A stretch of DNA of 64,000 nt from Ramicandelaber brevisporus (lineage: Eukaryota; Kickxellomycota; Ramicandelaberales; Ramicandelaberaceae), in NCBI GenBank assembly GCA_025201865.1, contig MU602668.1:1-64000 (forward strand), given 5' to 3'. The notes under the pieces are model-generated. The model saw nothing but the letters and a program-made list of their open reading frames with translations. It ran no database searches and was not told where the DNA came from. The stretch's first letter is position 1. Every line of letters starts with the position of its first letter. Both the position numbers and the translations under genes were made by a program. Positions 20,305-30,294 of this stretch are shown here, piece after piece.

Positions 20305-21831
20305 ATGGGCATCTTTGGAGATGGCTTTCGACTGGGCGACCAGTTTTACATTACTCAACGCGCAGATTGGCAGCAGAAGGCGACTATTATTCCAACTGCA
20401 GCTGTTGCCGCGGCAGCCTCAGCAACTACTACAACTACCACCAGCTCAGCTGTCGTCGGAACAGTCCGCTCAAAGACTCCGAGCTATTCTGACGGCGCCA
20501 AGCACTCTGCTTCGCCACAAAACTCGGCCGACGGCTTTGTGTACGGCGTGCTTGGTCTCGGAAAGCCGGTGAGCATCAAGGGCACCGTTCATCTCAACTT
20601 TCCCGACAGCAAGCCGATGATGGGCCATCGCATCGAGGCCAGGCTGAGCGGCAAAGCCAGCGTGTGGTGGTGGGAAGACAAGCACAAGCGTGTAGTGCAC
20701 GAACGAATCATTGACAAGTGCGTTACCATCTGGCAATCGTCTGAGGTCAGCACTAGCAACACTGCAGATAGGCAGGGCCAGCTGGCTTTAGCTGACATGC
20801 CATTGACAAAGAGAGCGATTGACTTCTCGATTGATGATCTTCCGTATTCTTTGCCGTCAATTGAGCTGTCTCACAATGGTCAGATTCGATACAAGGTTCA
20901 AGCGATCATCTACTCGAACCGCACTGGTCCCAGCTCACTGTTTCTCAATTCGGATGCCAAGAAGACGGTGGAGGTTCCAATCCGTGTTTACCGGCCGATG
21001 ATGTCGACTACTGGATCCATGAATCTTCCGCATGAACTCGAGCTTCCAAACAAGTACTATTGGCACAGCAGCCATCCAAACGACAGCTCAGCAGCCAGCA
21101 TCGTGCCTGGTTCCTGGGAATGCACTGTTGGTCCAAGTCGTTGTTTGGGTCCCTTTGAACCGGCCGAGTTGAGTCTGCAGTTCAAGCTGGCACCGCATGT
21201 CACAGTCAAGCGCATCTATCTGGGCATCAAACAGTATAGCAAGATTTACCACAACCACCTGCGAGCCATGCACACAAACAAAAAGTACATTGCATCTACC
21301 GAGCGCTCTGATCCAGAATGGCAAATTAAGCCTGCGTCCAGCAGCGCTGATGCTGGTGTTTCCGTTAATGTCAAGATGGCTATCGCTCGTCCACTCGACG
21401 CGATGCTGACTACTGGCACCACAATCCTGCGCATTTTCCACAACATCAAGGTCAAGATCTACTTGAAAGGTGCCAAGAACATTGAGGTTGAGGCGCCAAT
21501 CTTCATCACGCCACTCACCCGCGCTGAATGCGACACCCTGTTACGCAAGCAGTTTGGCGAGCCACAGACTGGATTTACGGATGGCGTTGGTGGATTCACA
21601 GTTGGCCGCTTGGGTGCCTCGATTGATCAGGTGGCTGACCCGCGGTTCAATGCAAGTGAAGCGCTGCCGCCAGCATATGACGCACCAAGCTACGACCTGC
21701 CGCCATATCCAAACTTCCACGATGGCGGCGATGATAGCTCAAGCGATGACGATAATGACGGCGGATGGGCTAGCAGATTTGGACGCAAACAGCGACCACC
21801 TCCGGAATACTCTGCAAACGAAAAACATTAA
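20305..21831 (+). CDS. Alpha-arrestin (PPxY ubiquitin-ligase adaptor)
   Basis: A 508-residue arrestin-fold protein. Residues about 75-235 form the N-terminal arrestin domain (the VSIKGTVHLNF and LPSIELSHNGQIRYKVQAII strands are typical) and about 270-425 the C-terminal one. The tail has PPAY (455-458) and PPEY (499-502), the WW-domain ligands through which alpha-arrestins recruit a Rsp5/Nedd4 ligase to plasma-membrane transporters for endocytosis, and an Asp/Ser acidic patch between them. Residues 25-70 are a low-complexity Ala/Thr insertion in the first domain. A CTAAC branch-like sequence and ATCAG lie just before the ATG, so a leader intron ending there is possible. Cargo unknown. Confidence 0.9.
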   Translation: MGIFGDGFRLGDQFYITQRADWQQKATIIPTAAVAAAASATTTTTTSSAVVGTVRSKTPSYSDGAKHSASPQNSADGFVYGVLGLGKPVSIKGTVHLNFPDSKPMMGHRIEARLSGKASVWWWEDKHKRVVHERIIDKCVTIWQSSEVSTSNTADRQGQLALADMPLTKRAIDFSIDDLPYSLPSIELSHNGQIRYKVQAIIYSNRTGPSSLFLNSDAKKTVEVPIRVYRPMMSTTGSMNLPHELELPNKYYWHSSHPNDSSAASIVPGSWECTVGPSRCLGPFEPAELSLQFKLAPHVTVKRIYLGIKQYSKIYHNHLRAMHTNKKYIASTERSDPEWQIKPASSSADAGVSVNVKMAIARPLDAMLTTGTTILRIFHNIKVKIYLKGAKNIEVEAPIFITPLTRAECDTLLRKQFGEPQTGFTDGVGGFTVGRLGASIDQVADPRFNASEALPPAYDAPSYDLPPYPNFHDGGDDSSSDDDNDGGWASRFGRKQRPPPEYSANEKH

Positions 21832-22935
21832 TCATTTCCCTTTTGCACTTTACCGTTTTATTTTTCCTTGCGCGTACTTTCAATCGTTTATTATCGGACC
21901 CGGTAACTCTACATACCGTGCCTTTTCTTTTCCTTCTATGAGCGGAGTTCTATCGACCAAATTGGCTTCAAGCCACTTTTTATATTTGCTTACTGAATGA
22001 TACTGGTACCTCTTGCTGTTGCAGCTCCAGCTCTTAGACCTTGGCCAATAGTCAAACAACTGGACAGCTGCGCAACTGTTACAGACTCGGGCAACTCTAT
22101 GAGGGGGACCGTCCTCGGCTTCCTCGTCGGGCTGTTGATCGGCATGTTTCCATGCTGACTCGGGTATGAACTGGGCATCTATGTGGTAACTTCAATCACG
22201 ACACTATCCCGAACAGACTTTGGCATCGACCAAGGAAAAAAAAATCAGTGGATGACGCCGAGCGGTATATTTTGATTGCCAATGTAATTGAGTGTGCTCA
22301 AATATAGCTTGTACTTCACTCTAATAATGGACATCGCCTCGCCCTCTAAGCGCAAGGTATGCTTACGCAATCTAGTTGGGGGTGGGGTGGGTGAGAGGGC
22401 GATCGCACGGGAGTCTACGGTAGAGACAGAGTGGATATTTTGATTATTCTCCGATGTGCCCGCATCTCCAGTAACCTATCGGGGAATTTTCACTGTGCTA
22501 TTTCGAAATTTTTTTGGCCGTCTATACTGCAGACTTGTGCCGAGGTGCAGCCGAGCGTGTCGTTGACCAATCCCACGACTGCTTTACGCAGCAAAACCGT
22601 TTGTAATCACAAAGCAGCACACCGACTGTTCTCAGGACGACTCTGTGCAAAAATGTCGCCATGCTATTTGCGGTCTGAAAGTCTTGCCAAGAAGGCGCAG
22701 TATCAAGCAACAACCACACAGGCAAGAAAAAAGGCTCGTGACTGCATCAGAGATGCTGCTCGGACCCGTCGCGATCTTATATCACCTCGCTTTTTTGTTT
22801 CGACGTCTCTTCTCCGTTCCTTCCCCTCCCCACTCCCTGTCACATTCGTCATCTCTCAGACAACTTCAACTTCTTTCGATTCCTCCCCCACCATCAACGC
22901 TTGTCACAAAAACTCACCACTGTCCTTCCTTCAAA
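21832..22935 (+). other. Intergenic DNA and leader of HSF-like gene A
   Basis: 1.1 kb. It contains a 53-codon frame (21997-22158) and a short ATG-initiated segment at 22327-22356 followed by a donor-like GTATGC, both listed separately. The last 150 bases before 22936 are CT-rich leader sequence. No larger gene is seen. Confidence 0.45.
21997..22158 (+). CDS. Candidate 53-residue protein with hydrophobic C-terminus
   Basis: ATG-initiated frame ending GTVLGFLVGLLIGMFPC, a possible tail-anchor or membrane segment, with a hydrophobic N-terminus as well. Frames of this length occur by chance; support is only the hydrophobic segment and non-repetitive composition. Confidence 0.22.
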   Translation: MILVPLAVAAPALRPWPIVKQLDSCATVTDSGNSMRGTVLGFLVGLLIGMFPC

Positions 22936-23853
22936 ATGGCACCGCGCTCCGAAGGCAATTCCTTCCACCTGACTCTCTACGCAATGGTAGCGGACTGGCT
23001 GCCTGAAATTATGCATTTCAGTGTAAGCGGTCGCTTCATAATCATACCAGACATTGATAAGCTTGACACAGTCCTCATTAACGCCTCATCACCATCACCA
23101 CCATCACCATCATCACCATCGTCGCCACCTCAACTGTTGTCACCAACCGTCAGGGCACTGCCTTCCCCAATAGTGTCCTCCTCTGACCACGATATTGTGG
23201 CCAAGCTTCCCAAGATTGGATATGGTGGACGCGGGCTGTCAATGGGCTCCTATGGTTCCCTGCGTCGTCAGCTGTGCGCATACAACTTTTACGCCATCGA
23301 TCCACAAACTCTCCCAATGCTCGAGGTTCCCAGTGGTACGCTGCTGATTGCCAAGTCTCGTGTCTGGTTCCATCCTCACTTTTACCACGGTGCAACTAAC
23401 TGGAAACGTGTGCCGCGGATGGTGCTTGCCAAGACTAAAGTGAAGAAGTCGGCAGCCCAGAAGCAGCAGCAGCAGCAACAGCAACGGCAACAACAACAAC
23501 ACTTGACACCTCCATCGTCGCCTGGTTCCTCTGGATTGGATTCACCCACACTTGCTGATTCGTGCAAAGTAGCACTTCGCAGATCGGCACTTACTTATCG
23601 CGACGCACTTCGTGAGATTGAGCGCACTTCTGCATTTACCATTCGCAGCGAGATGGTACAAGAACCAACGCCTTCACCATCACCGTCACAGTTTATGCTT
23701 CCCTCACCAGTCATGACCGCTCAACCAGCTCAACCAGCTCAACCAGCTCAACCAGCTCAATCAACTCAACCATCCTTGCCGCTCTCTCGGAGACCTTACA
23801 AAATGAGCCTGAGCTACATCCTAAACTCGCCTATAAAAACTACAAGCTACTAA
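22936..23853 (+). CDS. Divergent HSF-type DNA-binding protein A
   Basis: A 305-residue putative transcription factor. Residues 9-160 follow the heat-shock-factor fold in order: NSFHLTLYAMV (helix 1), FSVSGRFIIIPD (strands), LDTVL (helix 2), a Ser/Pro insertion of about 60 residues, then GSYGSLRRQLCAYNF (recognition helix, compare SFVRQLN-x-YGF of HSFs) and VWFHPHFYHGA (compare FxHPxFxRG). A polyGln run and four QPA repeats follow. The C-terminus carries YKMSLSYILNSP, shared exactly with paralogue B at 59622-60389. I choose the ATG at 22936 because it aligns with the start of B; the frame is open upstream to 22645 but that part reads as leader sequence. No leucine-zipper trimerisation region is visible. 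Target unknown. Confidence 0.75.
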   Translation: MAPRSEGNSFHLTLYAMVADWLPEIMHFSVSGRFIIIPDIDKLDTVLINASSPSPPSPSSPSSPPQLLSPTVRALPSPIVSSSDHDIVAKLPKIGYGGRGLSMGSYGSLRRQLCAYNFYAIDPQTLPMLEVPSGTLLIAKSRVWFHPHFYHGATNWKRVPRMVLAKTKVKKSAAQKQQQQQQQRQQQQHLTPPSSPGSSGLDSPTLADSCKVALRRSALTYRDALREIERTSAFTIRSEMVQEPTPSPSPSQFMLPSPVMTAQPAQPAQPAQPAQSTQPSLPLSRRPYKMSLSYILNSPIKTTSY

Positions 23854-23949
23854 CTCATGCTTTGTTTTTCATTCATTCATTATAAAATTGTACTTTTGCA
23901 ACAAATATATTAAACTAATGATGACCTCTGAGAATGCCATTCCAAGTGC

Positions 23950-25890
23950 TTATGTGTTGGAGTAAGCTGGACCGCCGCCACCCTCTGGTACAGTCCAGTC
24001 AATGTTCTGAGATGGATCCTTGATGTCGCAAGTCTTGCAATGGATGCAGTTCTGCGAGTTGATCTGGAACCGCTTGCCGCTTGGAGCAGTCTCGTCATCG
24101 ACGTATTCGTACACACCAGCTGGGCAGAATCTTTGCTCTGGGCCATCAAACACTGGCAAGTTGCGGTCGATTTGGACATTGCTCTCCTTCAGACGCAAGT
24201 GGACTGGCTGGTCCTCGGCGTGATTTGTGCCGCTGCGCTGCAGATTCTCGAGCAGCTCAAAGGAGATGACACCGTCTGGCTTCGGGTAGTCGATTGGCTT
24301 GCAATCCTTGGCTGGCTTGAGCATCTTGTAGTCTGGATCGTGGTGCTTGAACGTCCATGGCTCCTTGCCACGGGTGATCAATGTGGTAAAGCCGGTGTAC
24401 GCGATACCGCCTGGAACACCAAGCGGGCTCTCGAATGACGGTCCCGAATTGCGGACGGCGTACAGATCAGACCAGATTGGAGAGTTCTTGACACCTTCCT
24501 CGTAGTTAGTGAGATTGATGGCGCCAGTCTCTGGATCAGTAACCTTGGCAGCGATTGGCGACTCTGGAGTAAGAGCATCGAGAATAGAATCGGCAGCCAC
24601 AATACCACTGCGCAGAGCATTGTGAGTGCCCTTAATCTTTGGCAAGTTGAGGAAGCCAGCAGCGCAGCCCAACAGCGCACCACCAGGGAACGACAGCTTT
24701 GGAATAGACTGGAAGCCACCCTCGTTCAATGCACGGGCACCGTAAGCAATTGGGCGGCCGCCCTTCAGCATATCACTAATCAGCGGGTGATGCTTCCAGC
24801 GCTGGAATTCCTTGTATGGACTCATGTATGGGTTGGTGTAGCTCAATCCAACCACATAGCCCAGGCTGACAAGATTCTCGCCCCAGTGGTACACAAATGA
24901 ACCAGCATACGTCTTCAAATCAATCGGCCAGCCAGCAGTATGGAACACAAGACCGCGGTCATGCTTGGCCGGATCAATCTCCCACACCTCCTTCAGGCCA
25001 ATACCATACTTTTGTGGATTCTTCTCATTGTCACGCAGCTCAAACTTGCGAATAAGCTTCTTGGTCAAGCTGCCATGGCAACCCTCAGCAAACAGCGTGA
25101 CCTTGCCGTGAATCTCCATGCCGCGTTCAAAGGTGTCCTTTGGCTTGAAGTTCTTGTCAAGACCAACATCGTTGGTGGCAATGCCCTTAACACTCTTGCC
25201 GCTCTCGTCGTAAATGACTTCGGATGCGGCAAAGCCAGGGAACACCTCAACACCCAGCTCCTCGGCACGCTCTCCGAGCCACTTCACGACGTTGCTCAAG
25301 CTGACAATGTAGTTGCCCTCATTGTGCATGGTTGGTGGCAGAATCGGGCTGCGGAAAGCGCGCTTCTCAGTGAGCCAGTAGAAGCGGTCCTTGGTTACTG
25401 GAGTGTCCAATGGTGCACCGAGCTCCTTCCAGTTCGGGAACAGCTCCTCGAGAGGCTGTGGTTCAATGACGGCACCGGACAAAGTGTGAGCACCAATCTC
25501 GGCAGCCTTCTCAACGACGACGACACGGAGATCAGGCAGACCTCTGTCGGCGGCGCGCTGCTTCAGACGAATGGCAGCAGCCAAACCAGCTGGACCAGCA
25601 CCAACAATGACAACGTCCGCTTCGTCAACAAAGCGCTCTTCGGTGAGGCGAGGGTCGACTTCCTCTTCCTCAGAGCGGGTACGTGACGAGGCAGATAGCC
25701 ACCGGCGAGATGAAACACCAACTGATGAGGCTGGAAGGATAGAGCGCTTTGAAACTGGAGTTCTCGCGAGAAGGGAGGATGCGCCGATGGCAGCCTGAGG
25801 GATACGGCGCATCGCGACTGAAGCAGCCGTAGCAGTGGCAGCAGCAGTCGAAGCTGCGCGCGCGACAAGCAGCTGTGATCGAGCAAGCAT
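23950..25890 (-). CDS. Electron-transfer flavoprotein-ubiquinone oxidoreductase
   Basis: A 646-residue mitochondrial inner-membrane enzyme that passes electrons from electron-transfer flavoprotein to ubiquinone, linking fatty-acid and amino-acid oxidation to the respiratory chain. Residues 1-70 are an Arg/Ala/Ser-rich, acid-free targeting presequence. The FAD motif [18 protein letters not shown] spans 93-110. The C-terminal 4Fe-4S module has all four cysteines: 589 (CPAG), 615, 618 and 621 (CIHCKTC). It ends as in other family members. I start at the ATG at 25890; upstream codons in this frame read as leader sequence. Same strand as the V-ATPase gene 249 bases upstream. Confidence 0.96.
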   Translation of the reverse strand: MLARSQLLVARAASTAAATATAASVAMRRIPQAAIGASSLLARTPVSKRSILPASSVGVSSRRWLSASSRTRSEEEEVDPRLTEERFVDEADVVIVGAGPAGLAAAIRLKQRAADRGLPDLRVVVVEKAAEIGAHTLSGAVIEPQPLEELFPNWKELGAPLDTPVTKDRFYWLTEKRAFRSPILPPTMHNEGNYIVSLSNVVKWLGERAEELGVEVFPGFAASEVIYDESGKSVKGIATNDVGLDKNFKPKDTFERGMEIHGKVTLFAEGCHGSLTKKLIRKFELRDNEKNPQKYGIGLKEVWEIDPAKHDRGLVFHTAGWPIDLKTYAGSFVYHWGENLVSLGYVVGLSYTNPYMSPYKEFQRWKHHPLISDMLKGGRPIAYGARALNEGGFQSIPKLSFPGGALLGCAAGFLNLPKIKGTHNALRSGIVAADSILDALTPESPIAAKVTDPETGAINLTNYEEGVKNSPIWSDLYAVRNSGPSFESPLGVPGGIAYTGFTTLITRGKEPWTFKHHDPDYKMLKPAKDCKPIDYPKPDGVISFELLENLQRSGTNHAEDQPVHLRLKESNVQIDRNLPVFDGPEQRFCPAGVYEYVDDETAPSGKRFQINSQNCIHCKTCDIKDPSQNIDWTVPEGGGGPAYSNT

Positions 25891-26139
25891 TTCGTTGCAA
25901 AGGTAGATTTTTGCGTTGTGGTTTGGTTCGGTACGGAAACGCAAAAACGGAGCGAGAGCGTGTGACAACAACAACAGAAGCATTAACAACCACGCCGGTT
26001 GTGTGTCAGTTTCAGGAACGCCACGTGATATCGTCTGAGAATGACACTCTCGCATCAAGTGATTACTAGCTTGAAAAACAAAAAGAAAGAAAACACACAA
26101 ACAACACAGACAGACACACAACGAAAGGTAGAGGCTTAT

Positions 26140-27208
26140 TTAGAAGATGACATCTGCATCGTTGTCAGCGTCGAGTAGATTAGCTGGCTGTTCGTCACCA
26201 GAATGTGCTTCTCTGTTGGTTGAGCTAAGCGATGCCTTTTCGAGAGCGGCTGGTAGATTCTTGATTGCAGCCTCCACGTCTGTGTCTTGCTGCTGCTGTT
26301 GCTGCTGAGACTCGCGTGCCGCTGTTTCTGCCGCCTTGATAGCCTTCTTGCGATTCTGCAATTTCTTCATGCGGAAGAACTCTTCGCGATCCATCTCATC
26401 CAGCTCTGAAGAAATGTATGCAATGGTGTTTTCGAGTCTTGGGATGATGACATACTCAATGGCGTTGACACGTCTGTTTGTGGTCTGAATCACCTCATCC
26501 AGGATGGTAAACGCCGTTTGCAAAGATGCAATCGCAATCAAATTCTCAACCGCCTTTGTGTAAACATCTTTACTGCGCTGAATCTGCTGTCCACCACGAC
26601 CCAATCCCGCCAGTTCGAACGCACTCGATCCCTCAATGCTCGATTCAAATTTGGGCAAAAGAACACCAGAAATGTTCTCCTGGCGAGTGCTGACACGCAA
26701 TTGAGCGTTTTTGGAGTTTTCGCGCACCTGATAGGCAATGCTGTGGCCGGTGGCATATGCAACCTCGGCAAGAGAGAATGAGGCATCCTGCATGAGCTTG
26801 CCCATACGCAGCTTGGCATCCTCGACTTTACGAACAATGTCACGGAATCGAATGGTCAGCGCCTCCGATTTGCGCTTGAGAAGCTGATGGCCAGTTTGAG
26901 CACCTTTCAACCGCAGCTTTGTCGTCGTCAACGACCTGTTTCATCCGTTCGCCCATTCAATCATTCAATCAATCAATCAATCAATCAATCAACCAATTCA
27001 GCTAGTCGCATATCAAAAGTGTGAGGTCGAAGCACTGTGTCAGCATCTACTTGCTACTCTCGTCTGCTTTCGTTCTTTCTTTCTTAGCTCGACTTGACTC
27101 GGCTCAACCTGACCTGACTTGCAGGAAGAACACGATCGCTGCTGTGCTCGCTAGACTTCGGGTAACGTACATTCGCGTTGGGAACACGTTGAGCCGCTGT
27201 TCAGACAT
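26140..27208 (-). CDS. VMA8: V-type ATPase subunit D (Vma8), two exons
   Basis: Subunit D forms the central rotor stalk of the vacuolar proton pump. The main exon (26140-26935) encodes the conserved core from SLTTTKLRLKGAQTG onward but lacks an ATG. The family normally begins with about 12 more residues ending FPTRM. I find these in exon 1 (27171-27208), reading MSEQRLNVFPTR plus two bases of the next codon. The intron (26936-27170, 235 bases) has donor GTACGT and acceptor AACAG and joins in frame across the ATG of Met13. The spliced product is 277 residues. The C-terminal tail has a polyGln run and acidic residues. It is head-to-head with the Aurora kinase gene, start codons 195 bases apart. 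Confidence 0.93.
26936..27170 (-). other. Intron of the V-ATPase subunit D gene
   Basis: GTACGT donor, AACAG acceptor, 235 bases, phase 2. It contains an (AATC)n repeat (about 26957-26992) near its 3' end. Exon joining restores the conserved family N-terminus. Confidence 0.85.
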
Positions 27209-27402
27209 TGCGTATTAAAATCTAGTATAAACGTGTATGCGTATGTGTGTGTGGTAAAGCTGTTCCAAGATTTCCTTATCGAAAACGGAGTGGACGTGTG
27301 CAGTCTGACTTGACTTTCGAACGCTATAACTTTCCACAGCGAAAAAAGCAACAACAACAACAACAACAAGAACAACAAATACACAAACAAACATCGCTGC
27401 AA

Positions 27403-27874
27403 ATGGCATACAGACAACATCCCGGCACTTACGACACTGCTGGCAGCGGCAACCTTGGCCTTCGTGGTCCTCAGAAGGTATGTACTTCACTCTCATACAG
27501 TTTGCTTGTTCATTTACTCGCTCTATACACGATATTCAAAGCTTTTTACAGTCTGGCACTGACATACTAGTTCTCACTTCTTGCTGACATTTGAAACGGT
27601 GACATTGTGAATAGCAGCCAGCTGTGCCTGGTCAGCGTGTTGTATCACGGCCAATGCCCCCACAGAGCCAGAAGCCTCCAGTGCCTGCTCCACCACCAAA
27701 ATATATTCAGGCGGCAATGCAGCAGAGTCGCCAGCAGCAACAGCAGATTATGACGCTGATGAACAATAATGCACCAGGTTCATCTGTCAAACGACCGCAA
27801 AATGCGCCTTACAATGTACAACAGCAACAACAGCATATGCAAATGATGCAGCAACAGTATCAGAATGGATATTC

Positions 27875-27909
<35 letters not shown>

Positions 27910-28853
27910 ATTACGGACAACCGCGCCAAATGGCAACGCTGACACCATCTCTATCCCAGGGATCAATGTCATCGGATGGCGAAGATTACGCCGGCAGCAC
28001 CCAGAACAGCTCCAACAGCCAACTCACCAATGGCAGCATTAACAAGTATGACTGTCAATGGTCAATTAATGACTTTGAGTTTGGTCGTGCTCTCGGCAAA
28101 GGTCGCTTTGGTCGAGTGTTTTTGGCGCGTGAGAAGAAATCCAAATTTGTGTTGGCAATCAAAGTCTTGTACAAGAAAGAATTAGTCAAAGATGACTTGC
28201 ATAAACAGCTGCGTCGTGAGATTGACATTCATTCCAATCTCTGCCATCCAAACATCAGTCGTCTCTACAATTATTTCCACGACCGCAAGTACATTTACTT
28301 AATGCTAGAGTTTGCAGCTTATGGTGAATTGTACAAGATTTTGCGTCGTGAACACCGCTTCAGTGAAGAACGCTCCTCCCGCTACATTGCTCAGCTGACC
28401 AGTGCATTGAGCTTTATGCATTCCAAGAATACCATCCATCGTGATCTTAAACCAGAAAACATTTTGGTTGCTCTGGACGATCGCCTGATGATCAGTGACT
28501 TTGGATGGTCTGTTTACTCACCACGGGCCAGACGCAAGACTTATTGCGGCACGATGGACTACCTGCCGCCCGAACAAGTGTTGCGCCAGCAGTACGACCA
28601 CAATGTGGATATCTGGGCATTGGGTATATTGACCTATGAATTTATGGTTGGTATCCCGCCGTTTGAAGAGGAGACTCAGGATGCGACGTTCAAAAGAATC
28701 ATGAGAGTTGACTTGAGAATTCCGAGACATGTGTCGGCAGAGGCGAGCGACTTGATTAGGAACTTGTTGAGATATGAGCCTCACGCAAGAATGCCACTGG
28801 AGAATGTTAAACAGCATCCGTGGATCACGAGATATAATTCAAACATTAACTAA
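27403..28853 (+). CDS. Aurora-family mitotic Ser/Thr kinase, two exons
   Basis: Chromosome-segregation kinase (yeast Ipl1 counterpart). Exon 1 (27403-27477) encodes MAYRQHPGTYDTAGSGNLG and so on, ending PQK before donor GTATGT. Exon 2 starts at 27615 (or 27618) and runs to 28853. The protein is 437 residues (436 with the alternative acceptor). The N-terminal 175 residues are Gln/Pro-rich with a polyGln run. The kinase domain (about 177-430) has GKGRFGRVF, AIKVL, IHRDLKPEN, DFGWSVY and the Aurora activation loop RRKTYCGTMDYLPPE, whose Thr is the activating phosphosite. It ends HPWI shortly before the stop, as in Aurora kinases. An INCENP-like partner is expected but is not in this window. Confidence 0.93.
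27478..27614 (+). other. Intron of the Aurora kinase gene
   Basis: Donor GTATGT after CAGAAG. The acceptor is TAG at 27614 or CAG at 27617 (a tandem TAGCAG), so the intron is 137 or 140 bases and both keep the frame. It ends within the Pro-rich N-terminal region. Confidence 0.8.
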
Positions 28854-28936
28854 AACTAACTTGATTGATTGAAACCATTTTTTAAAGGATCTAGTTTAAA
28901 GAATAAAGCTTTACTTTATGATAACATTACGGACAT

Positions 28937-29893
28937 TTAACGAGTCATTTGCACCCAGTTTGGCGACGGAACATTTGGCCGCAACCAACTGAAATCGTGA
29001 GCAGTGATATTGTTGTCAACTGTCTTGTCGCCGTCAAACCATACAAATGGCCCAAACTCAATGTCTTTGCAGTCCTCAATGATTGGATTTGACTGGCTCT
29101 GAATGTATATTTTGACGCGCTGCGAAGTGTGCATTCTGAACTGGTGACACTCTGCAATCACCAGTGTGCAGTCCATTAAATCATTAACCAAGATGCTGCC
29201 ATTTATTCGTGGAAGTCTAATCGTGCATCCACTTAGACTGCGGAGATGAACAGCTTTAAATCCGTAACCATCTGAAGAGTCTGAAGCAAGACAGCTGAGG
29301 TTGATGGCGGTGTCCTGACAATCGTGGATTAAGCAGGAACGTGTCGATGGTCCTCTCGTGGAATCCGTAATCTGTTGACTAGTCTGATGTGAAATGACGA
29401 GTGCACCATCAAGTAACGCAGATGGCTGCTGGCCTGTATTCGGCGGCTCCATGGATGCTGCTGATGATGAAGATTGAGATTGAGATTGAGATTGAGATTG
29501 AGATTGAGATGGAGCTGGAGTTGCTCTCGGCGTTTGTTGCTTGAATCCAAATCGCCGTCTCTGTGTTTGTTGTTGCTGTTGCTGTTGTTGCTGTTGCTGC
29601 TGACCTGTAGAATCCGAGGCAATCGCTAATGATGATGTTGACCGATGCGCTCTAATCTTCTCTTTCAGCTCAGCTATCAGGTTCGAGTATCGTCGCTCCT
29701 CACTCTTCGGCAAGTAACCGACAGCTTCTGCCAGTCGCTTCTCCAGAGTTGATACTCGCAACAGGAACGAGTTGTAACCGTCACCTGAACTGGCCGTCTC
29801 GAGATCCGTCAAGATCAGCTGGCGCTCTTGCTGGAACGACACGTCAAACACGCTCGCTGCCTCAGAAGCCGACTGTATTCTGCCAGTGTCCAT
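28937..29893 (-). CDS. Tubulin-specific chaperone C (cofactor C)
   Basis: A 318-residue tubulin-folding cofactor that, with cofactors D and E, stimulates beta-tubulin GTP hydrolysis to release native heterodimers. The N-terminal helical half contains FQQERQLIL and a coiled segment. A Ser/Gln-rich linker (polyGln plus SQ repeats) follows. The C-terminal C-CAP/TBCC beta-helix (about 170-318) shows the typical runs GCTIRLPRINGSILVNDLMD, CTLVIAECHQFRMHTSQ and NPIIEDCKDIEFGPF. Start at 29893, since upstream codons in this frame are leader sequence. It converges with the Aurora gene (about 80 bases) and is divergent from the Lhs1-like gene. Confidence 0.92.
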   Translation of the reverse strand: MDTGRIQSASEAASVFDVSFQQERQLILTDLETASSGDGYNSFLLRVSTLEKRLAEAVGYLPKSEERRYSNLIAELKEKIRAHRSTSSLAIASDSTGQQQQQQQQQQQQTQRRRFGFKQQTPRATPAPSQSQSQSQSQSQSSSSAASMEPPNTGQQPSALLDGALVISHQTSQQITDSTRGPSTRSCLIHDCQDTAINLSCLASDSSDGYGFKAVHLRSLSGCTIRLPRINGSILVNDLMDCTLVIAECHQFRMHTSQRVKIYIQSQSNPIIEDCKDIEFGPFVWFDGDKTVDNNITAHDFSWLRPNVPSPNWVQMTR

Positions 29894-30294
29894 TTTGTTT
29901 CTGTGTTGCTGTGGTTCTGTGTTAATGTTTTTTTTCTCGAGTGAGCACAAGTTTCGCAAAGCTGCCAGGACATTGGGAGGATACGTGGCGCAACGGATGC
30001 CTCCCAGCGCAGCACCATGCCAACAGATTGATATAGCGGTATCAATAAACAGCAGAGGTATGCATTCGTCTGTGGGTATCTCCGTTTGTGGCCACCGACG
30101 TTTTTGATTGGTCCAACATTGTCCCCGTTGTATATAATACGATGCTGGAGTTCGCCACGTCAAATCGAGAGTCTTCGTCAACTTCTCTCGCTTGCAACAA
30201 CAACGACAACGACAACGACAACGAAACGAAACGAAACACACAACGAAAAAACTCAATTCACTTTCATCAAGACGCCAGATCAGCTACAACATCC
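29894..30294. promoter_or_regulatory. Divergent promoter, cofactor C / ER Hsp70
   Basis: 401 bases between two start codons. It includes a (CGACAA)n-like run near 30200-30225 in the Lhs1-side leader and TATATAAT near 30130 on the plus strand, about 165 bases before the Lhs1-like ATG. A heat- or unfolded-protein-response element could be expected for an ER chaperone but I did not identify one. Confidence 0.5.

Noticed and set aside
24940-25686. 248-codon plus-strand frame
   Set aside because: Antisense shadow of the ETF-ubiquinone oxidoreductase gene, whose motifs are unambiguous on the minus strand.
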